Positions 31,749-41,498 of a DNA stretch of 64,000 bases are shown in pieces. The stretch's first letter is position 1. Every line of letters starts with the position of its first letter. The notes under the pieces are model-generated. The model did no database searches and was not told where the DNA came from. It saw nothing but the letters and a program-made list of their open reading frames with translations. The translations under genes were made by a program, and so were the position numbers. Source of the stretch: Chalciporus piperatus (lineage: Eukaryota > Basidiomycota > Agaricomycetes > Boletales > Boletaceae); the NCBI GenBank assembly GCA_038093975.1, contig JBBPTG010000110.1, positions 21,575-85,574 of the forward strand, read 5' to 3'.

Positions 31749-32199
31749 TGTTATGATTGCTCACAACACGGCGGGGACTTAGGTACACTAGACCTTGCGA
31801 AAGACTAAGCTGAGTACTAAAACTTAATTGTGGTGAAGCAACAAATGGATTAGACTGGGGTCTGTGATAAGTACAGGGCTACTTATATACTATTGAGAAG
31901 TGCGCACAGACCAACAGCCTGATAAGGAAAACATAAAGGGAAAGATAGATAAGGTAAATGGTACAATGATAAGAAAAGGTACCAGGCACGGATTAGGGTC
32001 TAGGCCATGACATCATTGCTGACTCATCTAAGTCTGGACCTTTGTCACGTGACCTGATTATGTAATAGATTACGTAATGCTACAGGGACTACTGGAGCGG
32101 ACAAAGGTGAATCCGGCTTGACCCCTAAGTTGTAGACAAAGTCCAGTGTTCAAATACCGTTGAAGGCAAAAGTTTGAAAAGTTTTTAAATACTATAACA
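31749..32199 (-). mobile_element. 5' LTR of gypsy-1 (family L1)
   Basis: 451 bp, nearly identical to the other LTR apart from small differences. It joins gag-coding sequence with no primer binding site between. Target duplication ACCAT follows at 32200. Confidence 0.93.
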
Positions 32200-32445
32200 A
32201 CCATCACCCAGCAATGACTCGCCCAGTCGCAGTCGGATTCTTCTTCAGACTTCCAGACAGAGATGGAAGAGCTGACTCCAGCATTCCATCAAGTCCCTCG
32301 TCTCGCACAGGTATCGATCCTCATGGAGGACATGACCCTGATACTGAGAGTGACAGCACGAGAAGACGAGATTGGAACCTACTTCCTGATGGTTCCAGTT
32401 TTCAATTCATACCAAAGGATCCTTGATCAGCGAGACTATTACACT
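32200..32445 (+). other. Right part of the fragment split by gypsy-1
   Basis: Begins with the second ACCAT duplication and continues the + strand sequence of 25381-26073. It contains MEELTPAFHQVPRLAQVSIL in an open frame to about 32457. It ends at the LTR of gypsy-2. Not recognised. Confidence 0.35.
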
Positions 32446-33162
32446 TGTACCGGATAGGTCAAAGCATAGACGCAAAAGTCTAGTCTGGGACAAAGGTTTC
32501 AAGTGTAGCCTAATGATAGGATGTCCATGTTAAGGCCTAGCATCTGTTTAAGAGTGGGACGGGGACTCTCAGAGGGTTCAAGGGAAGCGAGGAGCAACGA
32601 GATTAGATTGCATAGGTCTAACTTAAGGTTACAGGAGAGAACTCGAGGGTTTATATAAGTAAAGGAATGAGTTAAGGGTAGGCATGGAACGAGTCAGAAT
32701 GTGTAAGAACAAGTCATGACGAATAAGAATGAGTCATACTTGGTAAACGTATAAGTCAGCGATGACGAATCATGGAAGGTACATCAGGAAAAACCAACTT
32801 TACTCTCATAGCTATAATAGTTCTATAGAGTACTATAATTGCATTTATATTGCTTATAGGAAAAAGTGACAAGTCCCCTCTATGGAGCACTCTATAGCAC
32901 CCCCCAAAACTCTCATAGCTTTTATAATACTCTATAGACTCCAAAAGAATCAACAGCTATTGAGCTCTATAATAGCTTTTATAATACTATATAGACAGTA
33001 CTAATTCTGCAGCGATTTACTGCCCTTTTTTTGATTTCCCTTCACACCGGTCAAAGATAGATAGGAAAAAATCACTTGTATTGGGAAGTCTATCTACTAC
33101 ATGTTGTATACTAATCTATCACTACAATGTGGTGGGGATGGGGCTGAGGTGATACGTCCAAG

Positions 33163-33670
33163 TCAATAGTCAGTGGGTTGCCAGTGTGAGGCCAGCGGGG
33201 CTGTTTTTTGGCGTCAAGGTGGGAGGTGGTGGTGGGTGAACAGCCCCAAGCAGCTGTGTTAGAGGTGAGCGGCTGGGTTGGTGGGTGCACAAACACTCAC
33301 TTCTGGGTGCTGGCGGGGCTGTTGAGCCCGCGCCGGCCTTGTGTTGTTCGAGTGGGGCTGAGGTGGGAGGTGGTGGGCAGACAGACAGCCCCGAGCGGCT
33401 GCTAATGAGGTGAGTGGATGGGATGGTGGGTGAACTGGCGGTGGGCACTCACATCGTGATGCCGGCGGGGGCTGTTGAGCCCGGCTGGCTTTGTTTTTCC
33501 AGTTGAGGGTGGGTGAGGTGAGAGGTGGTGAGGGTGGTGAGGCCAACAGCCTGAGCGGCTGCGAACGAGGTGAGCGGATGGTGTGGTGGGTAAGTTTTCA
33601 CTTACATCGTGATGCCGGCGGGGCTGTTGAGCCCACACCGGCGTTGTTGACGTGTTGAGGGTGCTGGTGT
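33163..33670. repeat. About 150-bp tandem repeat
   Basis: Four units, the first partial, centred on GGCGGGGCTGTTGAGCCC at about 33190, 33313, 33466 and 33617. The intervening sequence has AGCGGCTG and GAGGTGAGCGG blocks. One related unit lies at 12290 and another at 13129. Confidence 0.85.
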
Positions 33671-33827
33671 ACTAGAGATAGAAGGTAGTTAGAGAAACAA
33701 ATCGAAAAGGCTGACTGGCGAGTTCACCACGGTCACGTGACCTGCTCGCGGCGGATTTTTGTGAAGTCCAAAGTTACTAACTTAGTTTACTAACCTACCT
33801 TGCTCCGAGCCACAGTATCCTAAGGCT

Positions 33828-33865
33828 GTGGGAAAGCGCTGCGGTATACCGCAGCGCTTTCCCAC
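33828..33865. repeat. Perfect 38-bp palindrome without spacer
   Basis: Left arm GTGGGAAAGCGCTGCGGTA (33828-33846) is the exact reverse complement of the right arm (33847-33865). No loop, no mismatch. Confidence 0.97.
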
Positions 33866-34189
33866 GTACACATGAGCACAAGAAGCACAACCTACCAACA
33901 TGCAAAACGCGTTGAAACACACTGAAGACCCACCCAGCCGCGAGGAAACATGGCCAGACAAGGCCACAGAGCTGTCTAACGAAGGAGTCGAGGGAGTAGC
34001 AAGTGAGGCCACAGAGGTTGAGGTGCAAAGGTGCGTACAAACAGTCAGTGGGTTCAGAGAGTTGAAACGAGCTAAACGAGCGCTACCTCAAAGCAGTGAG
34101 TCACCCTCACCTCGCCACCTCACCTTCATCTCTCAACCCACAACGACAACAGCAACGAACGACAACACGACAAGAAACGCACAACTTAT

Positions 34190-34540
34190 CCGCAGCCCAA
34201 ACAACTCGCTAACACCCCGGACAACTCGCTAACACCCCAGACAACTCATCCGCGGTCCAAACGACTCGTTTACACCCCAAGCGACGCACTCGCACCCCAA
34301 CTAACTCGTTTACACCCCAAGTGACGCACTCGCACCTCAAATGGCTCACCAACTCCCCAAATGACTGATCTGCAGCCCACACGACTTATCTGCAGCCTAC
34401 ACGACCTATCTGCAGCCCAAACAACTCACTGACACCCCGAGCGACTCGCCAACACCCCAGACGACTAATCCGCAGTCCGAACAACTCACCGACACTTCAA
34501 ACAACTTGTCTACACCCGAGCGACTCGTCAACGCCTCAAA
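34190..34540. repeat. Degenerate tandem array of ACGACTC-CACCCC units
   Basis: Units of about 20-35 bp such as ACGACTCGCCAACACCCCA and AATCCGCAGCCCAAACAACT alternate over about 350 bp. Non-coding. Confidence 0.8.
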
Positions 34541-35563
34541 TGACTTATTTCGGCACAGCAACACAACAGCGAGATGAGGTGATGACTCAGAGGTGTTGTT
34601 TATTAGATATTGTTGTAGTTAGCCATTAGTATATATGAAATATCATCTCATTCTACTATTTCACCCAACCTCAACTGGCAATGATGACAAGAAATAACAC
34701 AATGCATGTGTGCGTTACGAACAGAAATGTAAAAACCTGTACCCGAGTACCTGTGCGGCTGTGCCATTCCCTACCCTCATCTTTTGACCTTATGGTAGTT
34801 ATGATAGAACTTCATAGTACCATATCTCACTTACAAAATGATATATAGTACTATGACAGATACTATAGAACTTTATAGTGCTCTATCTCACATTCAGAAT
34901 AATATATAGTAATATAAAAGGTCCTATAGTAACTATAGCTCTATATAGATAAGACCCCTTCTATATAGGGAAATGGTTTTTCCTGATGTAAAAGAACATT
35001 AGAGAAGGTTCGTTGACTAAAGCAAAGCGAGAAATGATAGGCCTAGGCAGGACTCGAACCAGCGACTAGGACTTAGTACAAGGGAAAGAGGAAAGGGAAG
35101 CATGGGGCAATCATAACATTACCCCCGTACTAGAATCAAGTCATTGACGAAGATAAAAGCTAGTGAAATGTTCAACCCATAGTGACCCGGGGAGCCGGTC
35201 ATGTTCGTGTATCCGACATCGTCGGTTGGATCATCTCCATCATAAACAGTGGCATCGTCGTCATGTAAATAAGTCTCACCCGAGATACAGGTATAGAGGG
35301 GAGGAGGTCGTCGAGCAGTTCAATGGGTATTGGCTGATTGGTGGGAACAGGAAGAGGGAGCAACAGATGGTGTGGTAGTATGCCTCTGTCCACGTCTAGT
35401 GTTTAAAAGTCCAGTTAACTTAAGTTTTGTACCTCTTTTGACAAAACTGTAACTGTAACTGGTTATCAATAGTGATATTCAGGTTACCTATTGGGAGGCT
35501 ATGTCGGGGCTATTATCCAAATCTGAAAGACACATTTTTTTGTTTCCATGACCCAGCCGGAGT

Positions 35564-37140
35564 TTGAACATCATGCCTGCCCTCCGTGTGCTACCTCGTC
35601 GTTCTGCAAGGCTTCAAGCCTTGACCTACAGACCAATTTCGATGGCTGCCAAAGGTCGAACAGCTCAGAAGATGCCCGCAACGGATGCTTCACAAGCTCC
35701 CCCAGCAAGAGGTGGTGTACCTGCACCTCCGAAGAAAAGACGAGGACGAGGTGCGAAGACCGCTACTGCACCATCTGTCGCAGTGCCTGCTAAGAAGACA
35801 TCAGTTACAAATATCATCTGGGAAGGGCGACACTCAGATCTACTTGTTGAGTGGATTACCTCTCATGATGCTGATCAGCATATTCTATTTCATGATAGTC
35901 GTTCATCGACCACCTCTACTCCCAAGCTCTCCCCTGATGATAGGCCATCTGGGAAAAACAAGAAAGATGTTTCGGGCGCAATCACAAGGCAGATTTTTGA
36001 AAAGGATCCTGACCACCTCGCTGCATATGCGGACGATCACTCAAGATATGTAACTTTGGTGATCAACCGCTTGAGCACGTAAGTCCCACACTCGATTCCT
36101 GTCCTTTGCAGCTCACTCAAGTCGTTACAGGCTTAAGTCCAAGTATCCTGAGCACCGCCGCGGCTCACGATTCAAAAGCACAGGAAGTGGTATTTTACCT
36201 GAGGCTGATGAGGGAGACACGCCGGCATCACAAAATCTGCTGGGTATGTCGTTAATCTTTACCTAGTACATTTCAAGTTGGCCTAACTCCCTTCTAGAAG
36301 ATGTCCTCCGGGTATTTCCGTATTACCAAGAGCTTCATGCCATCTGGAATGGCATTCCGTCGTTTGATAGTGAACTTGTTTCCTCCAAATCAAGCACTAA
36401 TCACGCCGAAAGCCTGCTTGGTATCATCCAGCCAAAGTCAGCAGCTACTAGTAGTAGTAAGAACACGGCTGTGAACGAAGAACTCGAAGACCGTGCCAAT
36501 GCCGGTGCGCCAGATGAAGATGATGGTGGACTGGCCCCCCCAGGCCTAGACGATATGGAGGACATTTACGCTCAAGGAGATGAGCAGGCGGAGATGGACA
36601 ACGACCCTGACTTTGATGACGAGGCGCCTGCTATGGAAGATATCATAATACCATCTCGCCAGGTATCTATCCGGGTCGTTTTCCCGCCGTCGGTATGTAG
36701 ATATGTACTCACTACTCTCCTCAGGAACCAGAGGCTCGCCAAGCGCGAGTGCAGCCTCCTCAAGAATTTACGCCGTTTTCTGTCAAGCCCAAGGGCAAGA
36801 CATCATTGCAAGATGGGCGAAACTCGTTTACAAGACACTCTCCATACCTGTGTTCTCCCAGTTCAGTGTCAGCCGTGCTGCTACCTCCACTAAGAGGGCG
36901 GCTTCCTCGGGCTCCACAAATCCGCTCAATACAAAACTGGCAGAGTTGGATAAGGCTAGCGAGATGCTCATCGACGAGGGGTCTGCCACTGGCAGTGCAC
37001 CTTCGTCTAAAGTGTTGCGATACACCTTTGCTATACGCAAGCAGGAGCTTGACAACCAGCGTGAAGAGCTTTCCTACAGGCGAACTGATGCTGAAATGGG
37101 GTTCAGACGCGAGGAGCAACTCAAGAAGCTCGATATTTAA
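35564..37140 (+). CDS. Second Harbinger protein (Myb/trihelix-like partner)
   Basis: PIF/Harbinger elements encode a DNA-binding partner beside the transposase; this fits by position and form. Start ATG 35564 or the one at 35573. An N-terminal basic linker (KKRRGRGAKT, an NLS-like patch) precedes the helical region ILWEGRHSDLLVEWI-like (about 35810-35860). Then come SRYVTLVINRL, an intron at about 36080-36131, FPYYQELHAIWNGIPSFDSE (about 36315-36375) and an acidic region (36475-36640). The last exon has a C-terminal coiled coil (FAIRKQELDNQREELSYRRT), and the stop is at 37138. The introns near 36080, 36240 and 36660 have GT...AG ends. The block FPYYQELHAIW is typical of fungal Harbinger partners. 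The frame is open through assembled exons. The 390 bp downstream (37141-37526) hold the 3' tail and no other gene. Confidence 0.72.
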
Positions 37141-37526
37141 CTGAACCAGGAGGAGTCGCATAAGATTACCCAACAGATCGAGTTGTTACGGCTGCAAATC
37201 GAGCTTCAGCGTCAGCTCCAATCTGTGCCTTTGGTTGCTGGTGGACCCTCATCATCTTCCGCTGGACCCTCGTCGTCTTCCGCTGGATTCCCGTAGCTGC
37301 TCTGTCGTGCCCTTCGCTTCATCCCCGTTCTCGTTCTCGTCCGACCTGTTCCCTGCAGCCGACTAGCTGCTGTATCCCTATTCACGACCTATGTACCCAT
37401 CCATCGGCGTTTTTTCTTCGTTCTTGCAGCATCCAAGTCACGTTCTCTCAATCCCCTTTACTCTGCTTTGTATCATCGTGAAGTGGTGTATCTTTTCTTG
37501 ATCGTAATACATCTTATGTAACCCTA

Positions 37527-39074
37527 CTATTCCATGTTCTCCTCGTTAACGATGTATTCGTGTCTCCCCAGCGACGAAAATAGCTCCCGCATCAACTCAA
37601 CACGGAACTGCTGCCCTGGTATTCCTGCAGGAACAGCCACCATTACAGGATCAACTTCGTGAGTAGCTTCGCTCATCTCCGCACACGCCCAACCTACTGA
37701 TGGTTCTTTCCCAAGTGCCTCTTCAAACCGGATAATCATGTTGTGCAAATGATGCAACATTGCACCCAGTGCATGGCATACTTCATATCCTCTGGGGTGC
37801 GGATGTGGAGACGAAGCTCTCAAAGAGACTGAAACCGTCCCTTAAGAGCCCCGAAGGCATGTTCCACGCAAACACGAACCTAACAAAATGGTTTTTCACA
37901 GCTGTCAAGTTGATGTAAGATAAGGACATACCCTCGACAGGTGACGGTTAAATAGCTTTTGCGGTTGTGATAACGGCGCACTTCACATGCCCTTAAAAGG
38001 CACCACACACCACGGTTTTGTTGGGTACGCCCTGTCGGCCCATATCCAGTGACCCTCGGGAATTAAATCCGGCTCCTGCCCCAGTCGTGTTCCTTGGAAT
38101 ATGTATGCATCGTGAACACTCCCGGGGTGTCCCAAGCCATAATCCACCACAAGAAGGTTGTGTGGCATCACTACAAGCTGGTGTGCTTCAGTAACACGTG
38201 ATTTGAAGGTACGTTGTAGACCTACTTGGCAATTTAACGAATACCTTCCTTTTCGGTCGACGAACGTGTCACCATAAAGCGAAGGCTTCTCAAAAAAATT
38301 GAAGGTCGACCCATCCGCTGCAAAAATCCCCCCGCTCCATGCCGCACACGTCTTCGCCTCCACAAAAATACGCGCCAGTTCTGCATCCATCGAATCTTCC
38401 GACGGAATTGAAATGAAGTTGTCGTGCTGGGCGAGGATAGCAACCATTGAGCGGTTCGTACAATTTACTACGGACCCAACGCTCACACCTGCCCATTGGG
38501 CAACGTCTTTAGGCGTTATTGCATTTCCATAGTGACCTACGTGATTCAAGAAAATGGCAAGCTGGATGGCTACTGGGAGCTGCGGGTTATTTGACTCAAA
38601 GTGGAAGACTTCATGGTCGCTGATCTGGTCGAGAATAAGATCGAAGATTTCCGCATCAGTGCGGACCTTCTTGCGAAAAAGGTGTGGTCGGAAATCAGCA
38701 AAATGTTCAAGGAGATGAAGTTGAGATGCCCGCAGCTGTGGAACGGGAATGCGGTTCAAGACACGCAATCTCTCGACCTCATCCTGGAGTGCTCTAATCG
38801 CGAAAAGAAGCTCGGGATAGCGAGTCTCCCTCGCGAGTTTCAAGTCAACAGACTCGGCGGAGTCGGAATCACTTTCTGATTCGAAATCGGATAGGAGAGG
38901 GGTGATGGGGCTGGGGGGGGTGATGACGATGACTTCATCTTCATCGTCTGAGCTGTACTCGTCGTCCAACTCTGCCAATCGGCTGCGTAAGTTCTCGATC
39001 CTAGCCAGTAAGGTTTTGTACTCTAATTGGTCGAGATTTGACAGTAGTTTCTTTCTCTCAGACACCTGAGGCAT
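37527..39074 (-). pseudogene. Harbinger (DDE_Tnp_4/HARBI1-like) transposase
   Basis: Cut-and-paste nuclease. Exon 1 (39074-37983): an N-terminal coiled coil (LEYKTLLARIENLRSRLAEL), helix-turn-helix-like PKDVAQWAGVSVGSVVNCT, first Asp in IFAADGSTFNFFEKP, second in GHPGSVHDAYIFQGT, then WADRAYPTKPWCVVPFK. An intron of about 100 nt follows. Exon 2 (about 37880-37527) holds the Glu block VEHAFGALKGRFQSL and LHNMIIRFEEALG. Two lesions: an in-frame TGA at 37820-37822 where the family has Arg (CGA expected) and a one-base shift near 37780. It may have been active until recently. Confidence 0.85.
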
Positions 39075-39294
39075 GATGATGGTGGGAGGTGGGGTTGAAG
39101 GGTTTCCTGGCGCTTATCAGCCCCTTGTATTTGTGGTTCCCTCTCAGCTTATTTATTTTCACTCTTCGAAGGAATCTCGGCTGGACTTAGTCACTACAAT
39201 GAGTCCCATACCCGGGTGATCGTCGCTGCCCGGGTCGGCCCGACGCTCGGCAATGAGCAGAGTTTAAAGATTGTTGCTCCTCGATGTTACGAAC

Positions 39295-39917
39295 GCTCAG
39301 TTCCTTATCCTAGTCTTTCCTACACTTACTACGTTTCTCTTTCACTTTTGCACTTAGTCGCTTTCTCTCCCTTTCCTGTTATCTTATCTTATCAAGATCA
39401 CATCACGTGACCTGCTGACATCAGCTAGGTCTAGCCTTTCGCTTACGTAACGTGGCTGTGCGTGGCTGTGCATCTTCCCCACTGTCCATGACTCATACCG
39501 AGTCACCATGACTCAGACTCTTAGTGACTCATTATGACTCACCGTGACTCATACTGACTCACGCTGACTCATACTGACTCATGCTGACTCATACTGACTC
39601 ACGCTGACTCATCTCGCTTCCTAGTCATATACGCTATTGGCTGTTACTCGCCATGACTCATATCTAGTCATACCTAGTCATATAGTTAAGGTTTAGCCAC
39701 AACATGTACAAACACTGTCAATAGTATATAAACCCGGGTTGACAAGCACTGGCTCCCCAGTCTTGTTCTCCTGGAGTTTCCTCTTCTTGAACTTCATGGG
39801 CCAAGTGCTCCTGCTTGCCTAGTCTGATCCTCAGCTCTAGTTACTGAGTTGATGTGGTTTCGCTAGGGCATGTTGTCTGATGATAGCGCTAGCTCTTGAT
39901 TGAGTTGAGTCGTTTCA
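39295..39917 (+). mobile_element. Solo LTR, family L2, with long TGACTCA array
   Basis: 623 bp, TGTTACGAACGCTCA to GAGTCGTTTCA. Perfect 5-bp duplication CTCGA at 39290-39294 and 39918-39922. It contains 12 TGACTCA heptamers between 39488 and 39660 and a TATATAAACCCGGG promoter. It sits near the right terminus of the Harbinger element; the bases between the transposase start (39074) and 39289 hold no gene. Confidence 0.94.
39488..39660. promoter_or_regulatory. Array of 12 TGACTCA boxes in a solo LTR
   Basis: Twelve copies of the AP-1/Gcn4-type heptamer TGACTCA, ten of them between 39502 and 39612 with near-regular 10-bp spacing (CTGACTCATA, CTGACTCACG). TGACTCA is the established site of fungal bZIP factors such as Gcn4/Cpc1. 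Function here is inference. Confidence 0.8.
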
Positions 39918-40464
39918 CTCGATGGCTACTCCAGAGCTCAAAAATAGCCTGATAATAGCCCCAACATAGCCTCCCAATAGGTTACTTGAATACCACTCAT
40001 TTCGGCAAAATCAGTTTAACTGAACTGAAACTCTACATAACTGTCATATCAGTTATGGTCCAGTTGTGACTGGTTTGTGACCGGTTTTTTGTAATAACTG
40101 GACAAACATTAGAATGCCCTGATTCTTAGCGTTAAAATGACCCCTGGATCATGTGATTTGGTTCAGTCCTTGAGAAGATATGCTCATTTTATTATATTAT
40201 ACCACGGCCCTCCGGGCACCCCTGGACCCGCAATCTATTTTGCTGCATGAAAAAAAAAGATGAAAACTACTGGTTGATGTCCTCAGGTGCGGCGGGTTCG
40301 CAGCTTGGTCTGTGCCACGTTCGCAGGCAATGCCTTGTGGATTTCATGATTTGTATTTTACATTGGACAAAAATATATCAAACGTGATCGGGATCTTTAG
40401 CGTGATGGAGACATGTAGAATGTGGGCGGATGACTGCCTCCCAGTTATTGAGCTTTTATGCGGA

Positions 40465-41337
40465 TTACTCATCCGCCTCATTCTCGAGCTCGTTCTTAAT
40501 TCTGGCGACATGTTTTGTCAGCAAATTCATGGAGAATGCTCTGATGGATTGAATGCTATACTTACGTTTGCAGGACTTCAGCGACACCTACAATGTCGTC
40601 TTCTGTTGCATGCTGTGCCAGATACCCCTCGCCAAGTCTGAAGAGGAGGTAAGGACAGTCGTTTGTACCGTTCATGTGTAAAGTTCGATCAAGTAGGCAA
40701 AAGAAGCGTTTGCAACCAACACCACTTTCGATGTCGACAATACAAGTTTTGATGTTGTCCCTGTTTGGGAACAGGGTTTCGATTGCTGGGATTTCGAAGT
40801 TTCCGTTTTCCGCTTCAGAGATGATGACTGGGACTAGTCCACTCCATCGTCCAGCTGCAATATAGTAGGTTGTTACAACACGTCTTGCACGCTTTCCGCC
40901 GAAAGCTTCCTGTTCTTCTTGAAGACTGGTTGGAGTTGGGTGAGTAAGGTGAAGCATCAGCGTGGTCAGTTACTTCACCTTTGAATGGTTGTGATGATGT
41001 CGTCCTTATGGTCGATCGTCATGTCCACATATTTTTTTGTTTTAGCGTTTCTGCGGAGGAGCAAATAAGGGCATTTAATCAGTCCACGAGGGGCATGCTG
41101 CAGGCCCACATCGTAAAGAGCCACCATCTCGAAGGCTTCTTCCTCGTTGTTGGATGAGTTGACATAGATGACTTTCTTGGTCTTCCGAGCCAGGAAAAGT
41201 TCGTCGTCGACGTCCACTAAATATGTTACATCCTTTGAAGGCATGTGCTTCAACTGAAGGGTAAGGAACCCTTCCAATAGACCGTTTCCGCGCATGTAGG
41301 CGGTGACAATTATAGTGTTGTTGTTTTCAGTAGTCAT
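40465..41337 (-). CDS. Helitron cargo: unknown two-repeat protein
   Basis: Not recognised. Three exons: ATG at 41337 (MTTENNNTIIVTAYMRGNGL) to about 40977; an intron ending at CCAG; then exon 2 (SLQEEQEAFGGKRARRVVTT to VAEVLQ); a GTAAGT intron; then a short acidic exon ending NELENEADE and TAA at 40465. Both junctions are phase-consistent. Each half ends in a CPYLL(L/F)R motif followed by a conserved helix (DHKDDIITTIQR / TEDDIVGVAEVLQT), so the protein is a twofold repeat of an unknown domain. It lies close to the 3' end of the Helitron and faces away from the next cargo gene. Confidence 0.6.
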
Positions 41338-41498
41338 GGGCGGTGTGTATGTCTGTAGTCTGAGGCAGAGCGTCCCCCTGTTTATCACAACGTAAGGAAG
41401 GAGGTCCGCAAAAGTCCGTTAGCCCCTGTCTCACCCCCTTTTGAGTTCTGTAAAGTAGATTGGTTCACTGCTTGACGCTTCAATATTCGCGCAACATT

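Larger units (their letters stand above)
26074..32199 (-). mobile_element. Ty3/gypsy chromodomain retrotransposon (gypsy-1)
   Basis: 6126 bp with two L1 LTRs (26074-26519 and 31749-32199) and a perfect 5-bp target duplication ACCAT (26069-26073 and 32200-32204). Order on the minus strand: gag, zinc knuckle, aspartic protease, reverse transcriptase, RNase H, integrase, chromodomain. The order with integrase last and a chromodomain at its end identifies a chromovirus. Inactive: the gag N-terminus and primer site are missing, a miniature element (30549-31246) splits gag, and pol has a nonsense codon plus several frameshifts. Confidence 0.95.
32780..34990. mobile_element. Palindrome-rich 2.2-kb element of unknown class
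   Basis: Ends in a perfect 17-bp inverted repeat TACATCAGGAAAAACCA. About 200 bp inside each end are filled with CTATAG/CTATAA motifs. The middle holds a GC-rich tandem array (33163-33670), a 38-bp perfect palindrome and a second tandem array (34190-34540). No transposase or clear target duplication was found. It lies inside the 3' LTR of gypsy-2. Confidence 0.6.
32446..35118 (-). mobile_element. 3' LTR of gypsy-2, interrupted
   Basis: On the minus strand it starts TGTTATGATTGCCCCATGC at 35118, directly after the third-ORF stop and a TACGGGGG purine tract. It ends CCTATCCGGTACA at 32446. A TATATAAACCCTCGAG promoter is near 32650. The 2.2-kb element at 32780-34990 splits it; without that the LTR is about 460 bp. 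Confidence 0.65.
35471..39997. mobile_element. PIF/Harbinger element
   Basis: 4527 bp with 47-bp terminal inverted repeats (four mismatches) starting AGTG(A/G)TATTCA and containing CCTATTGGGAGGCTATGT. Flanking triplets AAT and CAT suggest a 3-bp target site with one change. It carries the two genes expected of an autonomous element, a transposase (-) and a second DNA-binding-type protein (+), and a solo LTR near its right end. Confidence 0.9.

Noticed and set aside
33111..33638. Proline-rich open frames in the GC tandem array
   Set aside because: They are repeat-derived and lack other gene features.
35040..35100. Functional tRNA gene on the minus strand
   Set aside because: Only a T-loop/acceptor-like segment is present; the T stem is mispaired and D and anticodon arms are not found.
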